Below, piece by piece: positions 21,353 through 29,332 of a DNA stretch of 29,354 nt (positions within the stretch are counted from its first letter, which is position 1; the number at the start of each line of letters is the position of its first letter). The notes beneath the pieces were generated by a model. The model was not told the DNA's origin and searched no databases. It saw nothing but the letters and a program-made list of their open reading frames with translations. The stretch is from Bog-473 sp036502025 (GTDB lineage: Bacteria; Actinomycetota; Acidimicrobiia; Acidimicrobiales; RAAP-2), in the NCBI GenBank assembly GCA_036502025.1, contig DASXZJ010000001.1:1-29354 (forward strand), written 5' to 3'. The position numbers and the translations under genes are program-made.

Positions 21353-23398
21353 ATGCTGGCCGTCTCGGCACCGAGTGGCGTCATTATCCAGGGGGTCATC
21401 ACCGGCCTGGGTTACGGACTGCTGGCCATCGGTTTCGTGCTCGTCTACCGCACCAATCGCGTGCTCAACTTCGCCCAGGGTCAGGTCGGGGTCATCGCGG
21501 CGGTCTTCCTGGTCAAGCTGACCGCCGATTTCAAGTTCGAGTACTGGTTCGCGCTGGTCCTCTCCATCGCCCTGGCCGCCGCGGTCGGCGCTCTCTCGGA
21601 ACTGGTCCTCCGCCGTCTCTTCACCCGGCCCCGGGTCCTGGTCATGGTGGCCACGATCGGCCTGAGCCAGGTCCTGCTCGCGCTGACCGCACTGCCCTTT
21701 ATCCGTCCGAAGAACCTCTACAAACCCCTCCCGGTTCCCTTCGACCTTTCCTTCACCGTCGGATCGGTCATCATCACACCCGGCGAGGTCCTGACCCTCA
21801 TCGTGGCGCCGATCGTGGCCATCGGCCTGGCCATGGCCGTCCGCTCGACGCCGTGGGGGCTCTCGATGCGGGCGATGTCGGAGAACGCCGACTCGGCCCG
21901 GCTCTCCGGCGTGTGGATCCGGCGCACCTCCACGCTCACCTGGACCGTCGCCGGAGCGCTCTCGGCCTTCACGGCCATCCTCAATGCTCCCGGTCAGACC
22001 AGCGCGCTGACCCAGGTGCTGAGCCCGGACCTGCTTCTCATCGCGCTGACAGCAGCCTTGATTGGCGCCATGGTCAATCTCACGGTGGCGTTCGTGGCCG
22101 GCATCGGCGTCGGCCTGTTCTACGAGTTGCTGCAGTGGAACATCACGTCGACGGCCCAACAGGAGCTCTGGCTGTTCGTCGTCCTCCTGGGGGCCCTGCT
22201 GGTGCGGGTGCGAGCACTGCGCAAGACGAACCGTTCCGACGCACCGTCAACCTGGCTTCAGGGCGGCACGAGCCTCCGGGGGGCTACCGACAAACTTCGC
22301 CAACGGGTGTCGACCACGGGCATCTGGGCCGCCGTCTTCCTGGCCGCCCTGCTCCCGCTGGTCCTCGACATTGGCCGCACCTTCCTCTTCAGCGAAGTGT
22401 GCATCTACGCCATCATCGCCCTCTCGCTCACCGTCCTCACCGGCTGGGGCGGACAGGTGTCGCTCGGGCAGTTCGGCCTGGTCGCCGTCGGGGTGCTGAT
22501 GGCCGCGCACCTCGGCAACTCGATACCCCTCCCGATCCTCATGGTCTACGCCGGCGCCGTCACGGCCTTGGTGGCCATCGTGGTGGGATTGCCGGCCCTA
22601 CGCATGCCGGGTCTATTCCTGGCCGTGAGTACCCTGGCCTTCGGCTTGTTCATGCAACAGTCGGTCCTGGCGACGCCGTCCATCACCATCCCCGGCTTCA
22701 ACAAGACGTTCAACATCGGATTGCCCAATGCGTCCGACACCTTCATCAACCGGCCGAATCTCTTCGGCTTCGGCCTTTCGTCCGAACGGGCTGTGGCCTA
22801 CTTCTCCCTGGTTGTGTTGCTCATCTTCATCGTCGTGGTCCGCCTCTGGCGCGACCGCGGCATCGCCCGCCGTCTGGTGGCGGTGCGCGACAACGAGATC
22901 GGCGCCGCGGCCATGGGCCTCCCGGTGCTCCGCACCAAGCTCTTGGCGTTCGGCCTCTCGGGCTTCATGGCCGGGTGTGCCGGTGTGTGCTTCGCCCTGG
23001 CGCAGCAGCAGTTCAGCACGGCCACCTTCGATCCGACCGTCTCCTTCATCATCATCGCCATGATCGTGATCGGGGGATTGGGATCGATCCCCGGCGCCAT
23101 CCTCGGGGCGCTGTATCTCGAGGGCCTCCCTGCGCTGTTCGGCACCAATCCCACCATCGAGTTCCTGACCAGTGGCCTCGGACTGATCGCCTTCATCCTC
23201 TATCTCCCCGGCGGTCTGGCCGAAGTCCTCCACCGGATCGGCGACCTCGTCACCCTGGGCATCCGTTCGCTCCAACAGAGAATGTCCGGCCGCAGGGCCG
23301 ACCCGTCGAGCCCTCATCCCGATGGAGTGACGCCTGCCGAAGCGAACGCCATTGGCACCGCCACCGTGGCGGCGGTACCCGGGAACGTCGACTGGTGA
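21353..23398 (+). CDS. branched-chain amino acid-type ABC permease, LivH-LivM fusion
   Basis: This 681-residue membrane protein holds both HAAT permeases in one chain. The LivH half covers about residues 1-285 and includes the conserved NFAQGQVG at 39-46. A basic linker at 287-322 follows. The LivM half covers about 323-640 with GWGGQVSLGQ (364-373), RDNEIGAAAMG (512-522) and IGGLGSIPGAILGA (573-586), the contact region for the ATPases. It forms the translocation path for an amino acid, amide or similar ligand delivered by the binding protein. The last 40 residues are hydrophilic and proline-rich. The ATG at 21353 lies 9 bases after the MFS-ABC stop; the stop overlaps the LivG start by 4 bp. 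Confidence 0.93.
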   Translation: MLAVSAPSGVIIQGVITGLGYGLLAIGFVLVYRTNRVLNFAQGQVGVIAAVFLVKLTADFKFEYWFALVLSIALAAAVGALSELVLRRLFTRPRVLVMVATIGLSQVLLALTALPFIRPKNLYKPLPVPFDLSFTVGSVIITPGEVLTLIVAPIVAIGLAMAVRSTPWGLSMRAMSENADSARLSGVWIRRTSTLTWTVAGALSAFTAILNAPGQTSALTQVLSPDLLLIALTAALIGAMVNLTVAFVAGIGVGLFYELLQWNITSTAQQELWLFVVLLGALLVRVRALRKTNRSDAPSTWLQGGTSLRGATDKLRQRVSTTGIWAAVFLAALLPLVLDIGRTFLFSEVCIYAIIALSLTVLTGWGGQVSLGQFGLVAVGVLMAAHLGNSIPLPILMVYAGAVTALVAIVVGLPALRMPGLFLAVSTLAFGLFMQQSVLATPSITIPGFNKTFNIGLPNASDTFINRPNLFGFGLSSERAVAYFSLVVLLIFIVVVRLWRDRGIARRLVAVRDNEIGAAAMGLPVLRTKLLAFGLSGFMAGCAGVCFALAQQQFSTATFDPTVSFIIIAMIVIGGLGSIPGAILGALYLEGLPALFGTNPTIEFLTSGLGLIAFILYLPGGLAEVLHRIGDLVTLGIRSLQQRMSGRRADPSSPHPDGVTPAEANAIGTATVAAVPGNVDW

Positions 23399-24270
23399 CG
23401 TCAACGATCTCCCCGACCGGACCCGGCCCCCTCGGCTTCCCCGTTGGACCGGCTCACCTCGACGTCGAAGGGCTCGGCGTGACGTTCGGTGGTGTCAAGG
23501 CCGTGGTCGACGTCAGCTTCACCGCGGAGCCGGGCTCCATCGTCGGTCTGATCGGACCCAACGGATCAGGCAAGACCACCACCCTCGACGTCGTCTCCGG
23601 CCTGGTCAAGCCACTCAGGGGGACCGTTCGACTCGATGGCGTCGACATGTCGGAATACCTGCCCGAAGAGCGGCCGCGGGTTGGCATGATCCGGTCGTTC
23701 CAGGACTGTCGGCTCTACCCCGAGCTCTCGGTGCAGGACGTCCTCATGTTGTGCGAGGACGCCAAACGAGAGGTGGCCGTCCTCTCCACCTCGTTGCAGA
23801 TGCCGTGGGCGCGCCAGGCCGAACAGAGAAAGCATGTCGCGGTGGATCAGGTCATCGCGGCCTTCGGCATTGAGCGATTCCGGCATCACCGGACGGCCGA
23901 GCTCTCCACCGGAACGCGCCGCGTGGTCGACCTCGCTTCCATCGTGCTGGCCAACCCCCGTCTCCTCCTCCTTGACGAGCCGACCGCCGGCATCGCGCAA
24001 CGGGAGGCGGAGGCCTTCATCCCGCTCCTGCGGCGGCTGCATCAAGTGGCGGACACCACGATCGTCCTGGTCGAACACGACGTTCCGCTCGTCTTCGAAC
24101 TGTGCTCGAAGGTGGTCGTCATGGAGCAGGGCCAGGTAGTGGCCGCGGGCCCGCCCGACGAAGTTCGCGCCGATCCAAAGGCACTGATGGCCTACCTTGG
24201 GGCCAGCGACGAGGCGCTCTTGGCCTCCGGACCCATCACGACGCCGCCAACCGACCGAGATGAAAGCTGA
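23395..24270 (+). CDS. ABC transporter ATP-binding protein, LivG-like
   Basis: This 291-residue ATPase has Walker A GPNGSGKTT (54-62), Q-loop Gln103 (SFQDCRLYP), Walker B LLLLDEP (190-196) and the H-loop histidine in EHD (227-229). The signature motif reads LSTGTRR (170-176) instead of LSGGQ or the LSYGQQR of standard LivG. All catalytic residues are present, so this subunit should hydrolyse ATP. It pairs with the LivF-like domain of the MFS fusion to drive the LivHM channel. The first 20 residues are a low-complexity extension rich in Pro and Gly. The GTG at 23395 overlaps the permease stop by 4 bp; the long frame upstream is a shadow of that permease gene. Confidence 0.93.
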   Translation: MTSTISPTGPGPLGFPVGPAHLDVEGLGVTFGGVKAVVDVSFTAEPGSIVGLIGPNGSGKTTTLDVVSGLVKPLRGTVRLDGVDMSEYLPEERPRVGMIRSFQDCRLYPELSVQDVLMLCEDAKREVAVLSTSLQMPWARQAEQRKHVAVDQVIAAFGIERFRHHRTAELSTGTRRVVDLASIVLANPRLLLLDEPTAGIAQREAEAFIPLLRRLHQVADTTIVLVEHDVPLVFELCSKVVVMEQGQVVAAGPPDEVRADPKALMAYLGASDEALLASGPITTPPTDRDES

Positions 24271-24281
24271 AAGTGGGGATC

Positions 24282-25811
24282 ATGAACTCACCCTCTGCTC
24301 CGATCCGGATCCATCCGCTGGCACCAGTCGGCCGAACATGGCGGCGGCTACGCCGCCGACCCCGGATGATGCAGCTACGGACGGTGCTCATCATTGTCGC
24401 CGTCGTGATCGGTCTGGTGGCTTGGCTGGTGCTGGCGCCCACGGGAACTCCGGGCTCGTCAGGCGTGGCCGGGGCGGCCGAAGTTGCCGCGTTCAAGCCG
24501 ACACCGGTGAGCGAAGCCAGTACCAGCGCACGCGGGGTCAGCGCACATTCGATAAATGTCGTGTTCCCCATCATCTCGCTCACCAGCCTGCAGGGGAAGT
24601 TCGGTTTGGCGTCCGATACCGAATTCGGCGCCCAGAGCTACGCCATTCACCTGTTCGTCAATCTGATCAACCAGACCGGCGGCATACATGGACGCGATAT
24701 CAATCCCATGATCGTCAGCTATGACCCGACCGACGAAGCCGGCATGGAAGCCCTGTGCAAGCAGTGGACGCAGGGCAGCCCTGCCGTCTTCGCTGTGATC
24801 GACGGCCTGGGGTCGTGGACGGGCGACAACGAACTCTGCATCACCCAGCAGGGTCACACCCCCATGATCGCCGGCTGGACCACCATCACCGACTGGACCC
24901 AGTTGGGCTCGCCCTACCTGTGGTGGACCGAGTCCGACGGCGCGCCGGTCCTCAGCGCCACCGTCCACTGGGGCCTGAGCTCGGGCCGCCTGGGACACGG
25001 CAAGAAGGTCGGCGTGGTGGTATCCGACCAGGCCAGTGACCAGACCGCGCTCAACTCGTTCCTGCTGCCCGACCTCAAGAAGATCGGGGTGACACCCCAG
25101 GTGGTGACCGTCGCGGCCAACCCCGACGACACGGCCACCACCAACTCGGACGCCCAGCTGGCCGTCGAACGACTGAAGTCGGCTGGGGTGCAGTCGGTCA
25201 TCCCGTTGGTCCCGGAGAATGCCTTCTTCCCCTACCTGGGGGCCGAGAACTCACAGCAGTACTTCCCCCAGCTCCTGCTGAGCGACTACCAGTCCACCAT
25301 CACGCTGGCGCTCGGTCTCATCCCGGCGCCCTACGAGAAGGCTCTCGACGGCCAGGAAGGCGTAACGACCGAGACGCTGGGCGGGTTCGACGACGCCCGA
25401 CCGGAGTCCCAGGGTGGGTACGACCCCGGCGTCCGGTCCTGCTACGCCACCTGGCACAAGGCGCATCCGAAGCCGATCAAGGGCGCCTCGAGCAACTACA
25501 TCGAAGAGCAGGGCCCGATCGCCGGATGGTGCGGCGCCATCCGCCTCTTTGCCAAGGCAGCGACCGATGCCGGGCCCACGCTGAACCGGCGGACGTTCGT
25601 GACGGCCATGTCGAAAATCACCGACTTCCCGGGCAGCTTCTCACCGACGTGGAGTTTCGGCCCCGACAAGATGTACGGCCCGACGCAATATGAAGTGGTG
25701 AAGATCCACAACAACGTGCCGCCGTCATCGCAGTGTGCCCTGAAGACCAACCACAAGCCTCAGGGCACATGCTGGGTGGTCGAGCAGAAGTGGAAGCCGT
25801 TGCCCACCTAG
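24282..25811 (+). CDS. substrate-binding protein of the HAAT transporter, N-terminally anchored
   Basis: This 509-residue protein has an arginine-rich N-terminus (VGRTWRRLRRRPR) followed by one hydrophobic helix, LRTVLIIVAVVIGLVAWLVLA. No lipobox cysteine follows, so it is an uncleaved anchor or a signal peptide with unclear cleavage site. The rest resembles type I periplasmic binding proteins of the LivJ/LivK family, with INVVFPIISL, FVNLINQTGGIHGRDINPMI and a two-lobe length. It would capture the ligand outside the membrane and dock on LivHM. The length exceeds the usual 360-420 residues. ATG 24282 has GGGG just upstream; GTG 24273 would add three residues. It is the last gene of the operon. 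Confidence 0.88.
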   Translation: MNSPSAPIRIHPLAPVGRTWRRLRRRPRMMQLRTVLIIVAVVIGLVAWLVLAPTGTPGSSGVAGAAEVAAFKPTPVSEASTSARGVSAHSINVVFPIISLTSLQGKFGLASDTEFGAQSYAIHLFVNLINQTGGIHGRDINPMIVSYDPTDEAGMEALCKQWTQGSPAVFAVIDGLGSWTGDNELCITQQGHTPMIAGWTTITDWTQLGSPYLWWTESDGAPVLSATVHWGLSSGRLGHGKKVGVVVSDQASDQTALNSFLLPDLKKIGVTPQVVTVAANPDDTATTNSDAQLAVERLKSAGVQSVIPLVPENAFFPYLGAENSQQYFPQLLLSDYQSTITLALGLIPAPYEKALDGQEGVTTETLGGFDDARPESQGGYDPGVRSCYATWHKAHPKPIKGASSNYIEEQGPIAGWCGAIRLFAKAATDAGPTLNRRTFVTAMSKITDFPGSFSPTWSFGPDKMYGPTQYEVVKIHNNVPPSSQCALKTNHKPQGTCWVVEQKWKPLPT

Positions 25812-25831
25812 CCGGGGGAGCTCGGCGCGGG

Positions 25832-26431
25832 TCAGGTCAGCCAGGTGAGGGTGCCGGCCCGCCAGATGACCAGGCCCCCGACCGCGCACAGGAGCAGGGG
25901 CGACGCGAGCTCTCCGACCCGCACGGCGGCGGACCGGGTGCGGGGATGAAGCCCGACCCGCAGGATGAGGAGACTGAGTACCGCCTCGGCCACCACGAAG
26001 ACGAACACGGTGGCCGAGACGCTGGTCGGTCCCGCCACGCGGAAGAGCGGGATGTAGGCGGCGAGGTTGTCGCCCCCGGCCGCGATCGTCACCAAGGCGG
26101 CCGCGGTGAAGCCGCTCCCGACGGCCCGGGTCGAGGTTCGGCTCGGGCCCTCCCGGTGACGGAGCGCCCATAGGCCCCGGAGGCCCAGAGCCAGCGGGAC
26201 CACGCTGAGCAGCCCGATGACGCGGGTGGACAGCTCGAAGAGGGCGATGGCGGTGGCCCCCGCCGCCAGCGCCAGTACGAGGAAACCGGTGGCCTGGCCG
26301 AGCACAAGGCGCGACGCCCGCTCGGGTGGCGCGGCGGCCACCATGGCCACGGTCACCACCGCGTTGTCCACGTTGGTGCCGATGAAGGCGGCCGCGGCCA
26401 CACCAAGATCGGCCGGCAGGCCGGCCAGCAT
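25832..26431 (-). CDS. CadD-like cadmium resistance/LysE-type transporter
   Basis: This 199-residue membrane protein has five to six hydrophobic segments. Two repeats match the CadD family: FIGTNVDNAVVTVAM (16-30) and TIAAGGDNLAAYIPLF (115-130), whose Asp/Asn residues sit in the membrane. CadD proteins are linked to cadmium resistance, but the ion transported here is unproven. The gene is 12 bases downstream of the dioxygenase gene on the same strand, so they probably share a transcript. No Shine-Dalgarno sequence precedes the ATG at 26431. It is convergent with the transporter operon, with only 20 bases between the stops. Confidence 0.85.
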   Translation of the reverse strand: MLAGLPADLGVAAAAFIGTNVDNAVVTVAMVAAAPPERASRLVLGQATGFLVLALAAGATAIALFELSTRVIGLLSVVPLALGLRGLWALRHREGPSRTSTRAVGSGFTAAALVTIAAGGDNLAAYIPLFRVAGPTSVSATVFVFVVAEAVLSLLILRVGLHPRTRSAAVRVGELASPLLLCAVGGLVIWRAGTLTWLT

Positions 26432-26443
26432 TTGGTGGCGCCG

Positions 26444-27304
26444 TCAGCCGTCGGAGACGGCGGGCATGGCCGGTCCGAACGGTCGGTCGCCCCGCAGCGT
26501 GACGCGGTGGGCGAAGCGCGGGGCGTCGCCGTAGTCGTCCAACGCATAGTGCATGGTGGCCCGGTTGTCCCAGAAGGCCACCGACCCCGCCTTCCAGCGG
26601 AATCGGCAGGTGAACTCGGGCTGGACGCAGTGCGCGTAGAGCATCTCGAGGATGGCGTTGCTCTCGTTCTTGGAGAGCCCGAAGAGCGACTGGGTGAACT
26701 GCCCGTTGACGAAGAGGCCGTTCCGGCCGTTCTCGGGGTGCGTGCGTACCACCGGGTGCAGGGCGGGGTAGAGCTTGTCCCTCCAGGTGCCGTTCCACTC
26801 GTAACCGCCTCGGGCTTCGACATCGGCGGCGAACCACGGGTCGTGATGGATGGCGATCAACCCGTCGCACAGGGTCCGCACCCCGGGGGCCAACCCGTCG
26901 TAGGCGTCCTGGAGGCTGGCCCACATGGTGTCGCCTCCGACTTCAGGTGCCTCGAGCATGTAGAGGATGGACCCCATCGCCGGCGTCTCGAGGAAGGTGA
27001 CGTCAGTGTGCCACCAGCTGGCCCGATCGACCTTGCCGTCGATGGCCAGCACCTCACTGCTCTCGGCGATGGCGGGAAGTACAGGATGGGCTTCGGTCAC
27101 CTCACCGAACTGCCGGGCGAAGTCCGCCTGCTGGTCGGGCGCGAGTGACTGGTCCCGGAAGAAAATCACGTGGTGCGTATTGAAGGCGTCACGCACCGCG
27201 GCCACCACCTCGGGCGCCAGCGGTGATGACAGGTCGAGGCCCAGGATCTCCGCTCCGATGGTCGGCGAAAGGGGATGCAGGTCGAGGCGGGTGGCGAGGG
27301 TCAC
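26444..27304 (-). CDS. TauD/TfdA-family 2-oxoglutarate- and Fe(II)-dependent dioxygenase
   Basis: This 286-residue enzyme has the iron-binding motif WWHTD (His99, Asp101) and a distal histidine at about 266 in RFAHRVTLRGD. The following Arg271 is placed to bind 2-oxoglutarate. FLETPAMGSILYMLEAPEVGGDTMW is the usual TauD/TfdA core. Family members hydroxylate taurine, alkyl sulfates, 2,4-D, hypotaurine and other small acids, releasing succinate and CO2. The substrate here is not identifiable, so no gene symbol is given. GTG at 27304 has no Shine-Dalgarno sequence but sits 6 bases after a candidate promoter, suggesting a leaderless mRNA. The CadD-like gene follows on the same strand. Confidence 0.92.
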   Translation of the reverse strand: MTLATRLDLHPLSPTIGAEILGLDLSSPLAPEVVAAVRDAFNTHHVIFFRDQSLAPDQQADFARQFGEVTEAHPVLPAIAESSEVLAIDGKVDRASWWHTDVTFLETPAMGSILYMLEAPEVGGDTMWASLQDAYDGLAPGVRTLCDGLIAIHHDPWFAADVEARGGYEWNGTWRDKLYPALHPVVRTHPENGRNGLFVNGQFTQSLFGLSKNESNAILEMLYAHCVQPEFTCRFRWKAGSVAFWDNRATMHYALDDYGDAPRFAHRVTLRGDRPFGPAMPAVSDG

Positions 27305-27310
27305 CGAGGA

Positions 27311-27339
27311 ATTGTGCCCGAGAACGCCGGGTCACTCAA
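27311..27339 (-). promoter_or_regulatory. candidate promoter of the dioxygenase gene (leaderless)
   Basis: On the minus strand TTGAGT (27339-27334) and CACAAT (27316-27311) are separated by 17 bases, each matching 4 of 6 positions of the sigma-70-type consensus. The -10 ends 6 bases before the GTG start at 27304, so the transcript would begin at or next to the start codon. Confidence 0.5.
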
Positions 27340-27397
27340 TCCCATCGGTGCGCCGGGACCTACATTGAACTCCGAACGCCTCGCGAAAGGGGAGCAC

Positions 27398-28450
27398 GTG
27401 AGCAAGGACGCGGCTGGGCTCGGGTTGCCGGTACCGGAGCGGAACTTCTCCCCTTGGTACCAGTGGATGTCCCGCCTGGCTTCCACGACGCATGAGGATC
27501 CGCTGCCCGAGAGCGACCCGGCGAGGTTCCCGGCCTGGCTACGTGGGCGACGGACCGCTTTGGGTGAACTGCTCGGCCCGTCGCCCGACCGGGTCGAGCC
27601 CAGGGTCGAGACGCTCGAATCGGTCGAGTGCGACGGCTACCGCCGGGACAAGATCGTCTACGACACCGAGGACACCATGTCGGTCCCCGCCTACCTGCTG
27701 GTGCCCGATGGGCGGGTGTCAGAAGGCGCCGCCGTCCTGGCCTGCCACGGCCACGGCCCCGGGAAGGCCCAAGCCGTCGGCCTCGAGCACACAGACGCCC
27801 CCAACAGCGACTACGCCTTGCAGCTGGTCCGGCAGGGCTACGTCGTGCTGGCTCCTGACCTGCGGTGCTTTGGCGAGCGGTTGGACTGGAACCCCGACGA
27901 TCACTATGCCTGTGACACCAACCTCGTCCACGCCGTCATGGCCGGATGGAACCCGCTGGCGCAGAACGTCTGGGACCTGGCGCGCTCTCTCGACCTGCTC
28001 AGCGACCACCCTCTGGTCGACCCGGGCCGCATCGGGATGGTCGGGCTCTCCTACGGCGGAACCGTCACGCTCTTCACCGCCGCCTTGGACCACCGGGTGG
28101 CCGCCGCCGTCGTCAGCGGGTTCTTCTCGTCATGGGCCGAGAGCCACAAGATGCCCTGGAACATGTGCGGTTCGCAGGTCCTCTTCGGCATGCTCGGCCG
28201 CCTCGAACACGAGGATCTGGGTGCGCTGATGGCGCCGCGCCCGCTCCTCATTGAGTCGGGGACCGAAGACCTCCTCTTCCCGGTGGCCGCCGCCACCGAA
28301 TCGGTTCGCCGGACCCGACTTGTCTACGAAGACCAGGACGCCGGAGAGTGCCTCGTGCACGACATCTTCGAGGGCGAACACCAGTGGCACGGCGAGCAGG
28401 CCATCCCGTTCCTGAACCGGTGGCTCTCCCACACCCCACCGGTCGGCTAA
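27398..28450 (+). CDS. alpha/beta hydrolase (dienelactone hydrolase / acetyl-xylan-esterase-like)
   Basis: This 350-residue cytoplasmic hydrolase has the oxyanion-hole region ACHGHGPGK (115-123) and the nucleophile elbow GLSYGG with Ser218. The probable Asp291 is in GTEDLLFP, and His328 is in FEGEHQWHG. The fold matches large alpha/beta hydrolases of the dienelactone hydrolase/AXE1 type that act on esters or lactones; the natural substrate is unknown. GTG at 27398 is chosen because GAAAGGGGAG lies directly upstream. The frame is open to 27275, but that part overlaps the divergent dioxygenase start and lacks coding character. The gene is divergent from the dioxygenase and may share its regulation. 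Confidence 0.9.
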   Translation: MSKDAAGLGLPVPERNFSPWYQWMSRLASTTHEDPLPESDPARFPAWLRGRRTALGELLGPSPDRVEPRVETLESVECDGYRRDKIVYDTEDTMSVPAYLLVPDGRVSEGAAVLACHGHGPGKAQAVGLEHTDAPNSDYALQLVRQGYVVLAPDLRCFGERLDWNPDDHYACDTNLVHAVMAGWNPLAQNVWDLARSLDLLSDHPLVDPGRIGMVGLSYGGTVTLFTAALDHRVAAAVVSGFFSSWAESHKMPWNMCGSQVLFGMLGRLEHEDLGALMAPRPLLIESGTEDLLFPVAAATESVRRTRLVYEDQDAGECLVHDIFEGEHQWHGEQAIPFLNRWLSHTPPVG

Positions 28451-28468
28451 CCGTTGGCGGGGCCGAAG

Positions 28469-28474
28469 TACCCT
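28469..28474 (+). promoter_or_regulatory. -10-like box before the EthD-domain gene
   Basis: TACCCT fits TANNNT and ends 6 bases before the ATG at 28481. No Shine-Dalgarno sequence is present, so a leaderless transcript is possible. No -35 element was found. Confidence 0.4.
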
Positions 28475-28480
28475 CACCCC

Positions 28481-28846
28481 ATGGTCAAGCTCATGTTCTG
28501 TGTCCGTCGGCGTCAGGACGTCAACGAGGAGGAGTTCCACCGCTACTGGCGCGAGGAACACGGGCCGCTGGTCGTCACCCGAGCATCGGTGCTCGGCATC
28601 CGGAGATACGTCCAGGCGCATACGGTGCCTGGACCAGTCACCCGGGCCCTGGCCGCGTCGCGAGGTACGCCCGAGCCCTTCGACGGCGTGGCCGAACTGT
28701 GGTTCGACAGCGTCGATGCCCTGATGTCATCGGTGGCCACCCCCGACGGCGCGGCGGCGGGAGAGGAGCTCCTGGTCGACGAGCGCCGGTTCATCGATCA
28801 TGCCCGCTCGCCCATCTTTCTGGCCGAAGAGCACGCGGTGCTCTGA
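28481..28846 (+). CDS. EthD-domain protein (dimeric alpha/beta barrel)
   Basis: This 121-residue protein has the EthD signature near the N-terminus: MVKLMFCVRRR, then EEEFHRYWREEHGPLV (about 16-31), and ends with a FLAEEHAVL strand. EthD-like proteins form ferredoxin-like dimers and occur beside ether-, alkyl- or aromatic-degradation genes. Their chemistry is mostly unknown; some are cyclases or dehydratases. The ATG at 28481 matches the family N-terminus exactly; an in-frame start at 28454 would add nine residues. It lies 30 bases after the hydrolase and 49 bases before the cupin, all on one strand. Confidence 0.88.
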   Translation: MVKLMFCVRRRQDVNEEEFHRYWREEHGPLVVTRASVLGIRRYVQAHTVPGPVTRALAASRGTPEPFDGVAELWFDSVDALMSSVATPDGAAAGEELLVDERRFIDHARSPIFLAEEHAVL

Positions 28847-28859
28847 GGGTCTCCACTCC

Positions 28860-28888
28860 TCGACGGGCGCCGGCCGGAGTCGTAGCCT
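28860..28888 (+). promoter_or_regulatory. candidate promoter of the cupin gene (leaderless)
   Basis: TCGACG (28860-28865), a 17-base spacer and TAGCCT (28883-28888) form a plausible -35/-10 pair. The -10 ends 7 bases before the GTG start at 28896, and no Shine-Dalgarno sequence is seen. Confidence 0.42.
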
Positions 28889-28895
28889 TCGCACG

Positions 28896-29237
28896 GTGCC
28901 CGTCATCGACCCGACCGAGATGCTGCATGGCGCCCCTCTCCCGGGCTGGGAGGGCCGGTTCTTTCATTCCGACAACATGACGTTTGCCCACTGGAGCATC
29001 GCCGCCGATGCGGCGCCGTTGTACGAGCACCATCACGTGCAAGAGGAAGTTTGGAACGTGGTGGCCGGCGAGTTGTTCCTCACCATCGATGGGGAGGAGC
29101 AGCGGGTGGGCGAGGGGTGCGCCGCCGTCGTACCCCCGAACACGCCCCACTCGGCCCGGGTGGAAGGGGCGTGCCAGGCCCTGGTCACCGACTTCCCCGT
29201 CCGGCACGAGCTCCCCGGGGTGAACACTCGGACCTGA
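28896..29237 (+). CDS. small cupin-domain protein
   Basis: This 113-residue single-domain cupin has motif 1 as YEHHHVQEEVWNVVAGE, with metal ligands His45, His47 and Glu51. Motif 2 contains His85 in PPNTPHSAR. The metal site looks intact, so it may be an enzyme (isomerase, lyase or dioxygenase-like) rather than only a sensor; substrate unknown. GTG at 28896 begins the folded domain; the open frame upstream to 28800 overlaps the EthD gene and is a shadow. It is the last complete gene of the hydrolase-EthD-cupin series. Confidence 0.88.
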   Translation: MPVIDPTEMLHGAPLPGWEGRFFHSDNMTFAHWSIAADAAPLYEHHHVQEEVWNVVAGELFLTIDGEEQRVGEGCAAVVPPNTPHSARVEGACQALVTDFPVRHELPGVNTRT

Positions 29238-29332
29238 GGCCCAGGTCACCTCCCGTCGGGCCGGGCGTGCGCCGGGCCGACCAATTCAGTCAGACTGGCT
29301 TCCTCGAGGCAGGGGTGGGAAGGGCGGGTCAG

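Noticed and set aside
26444..27304. Naming the dioxygenase tauD
   Set aside because: The fold and metal ligands define the family, but no sulfonate transporter (TauABC) or other sulfonate gene is adjacent, so the substrate is not supported.
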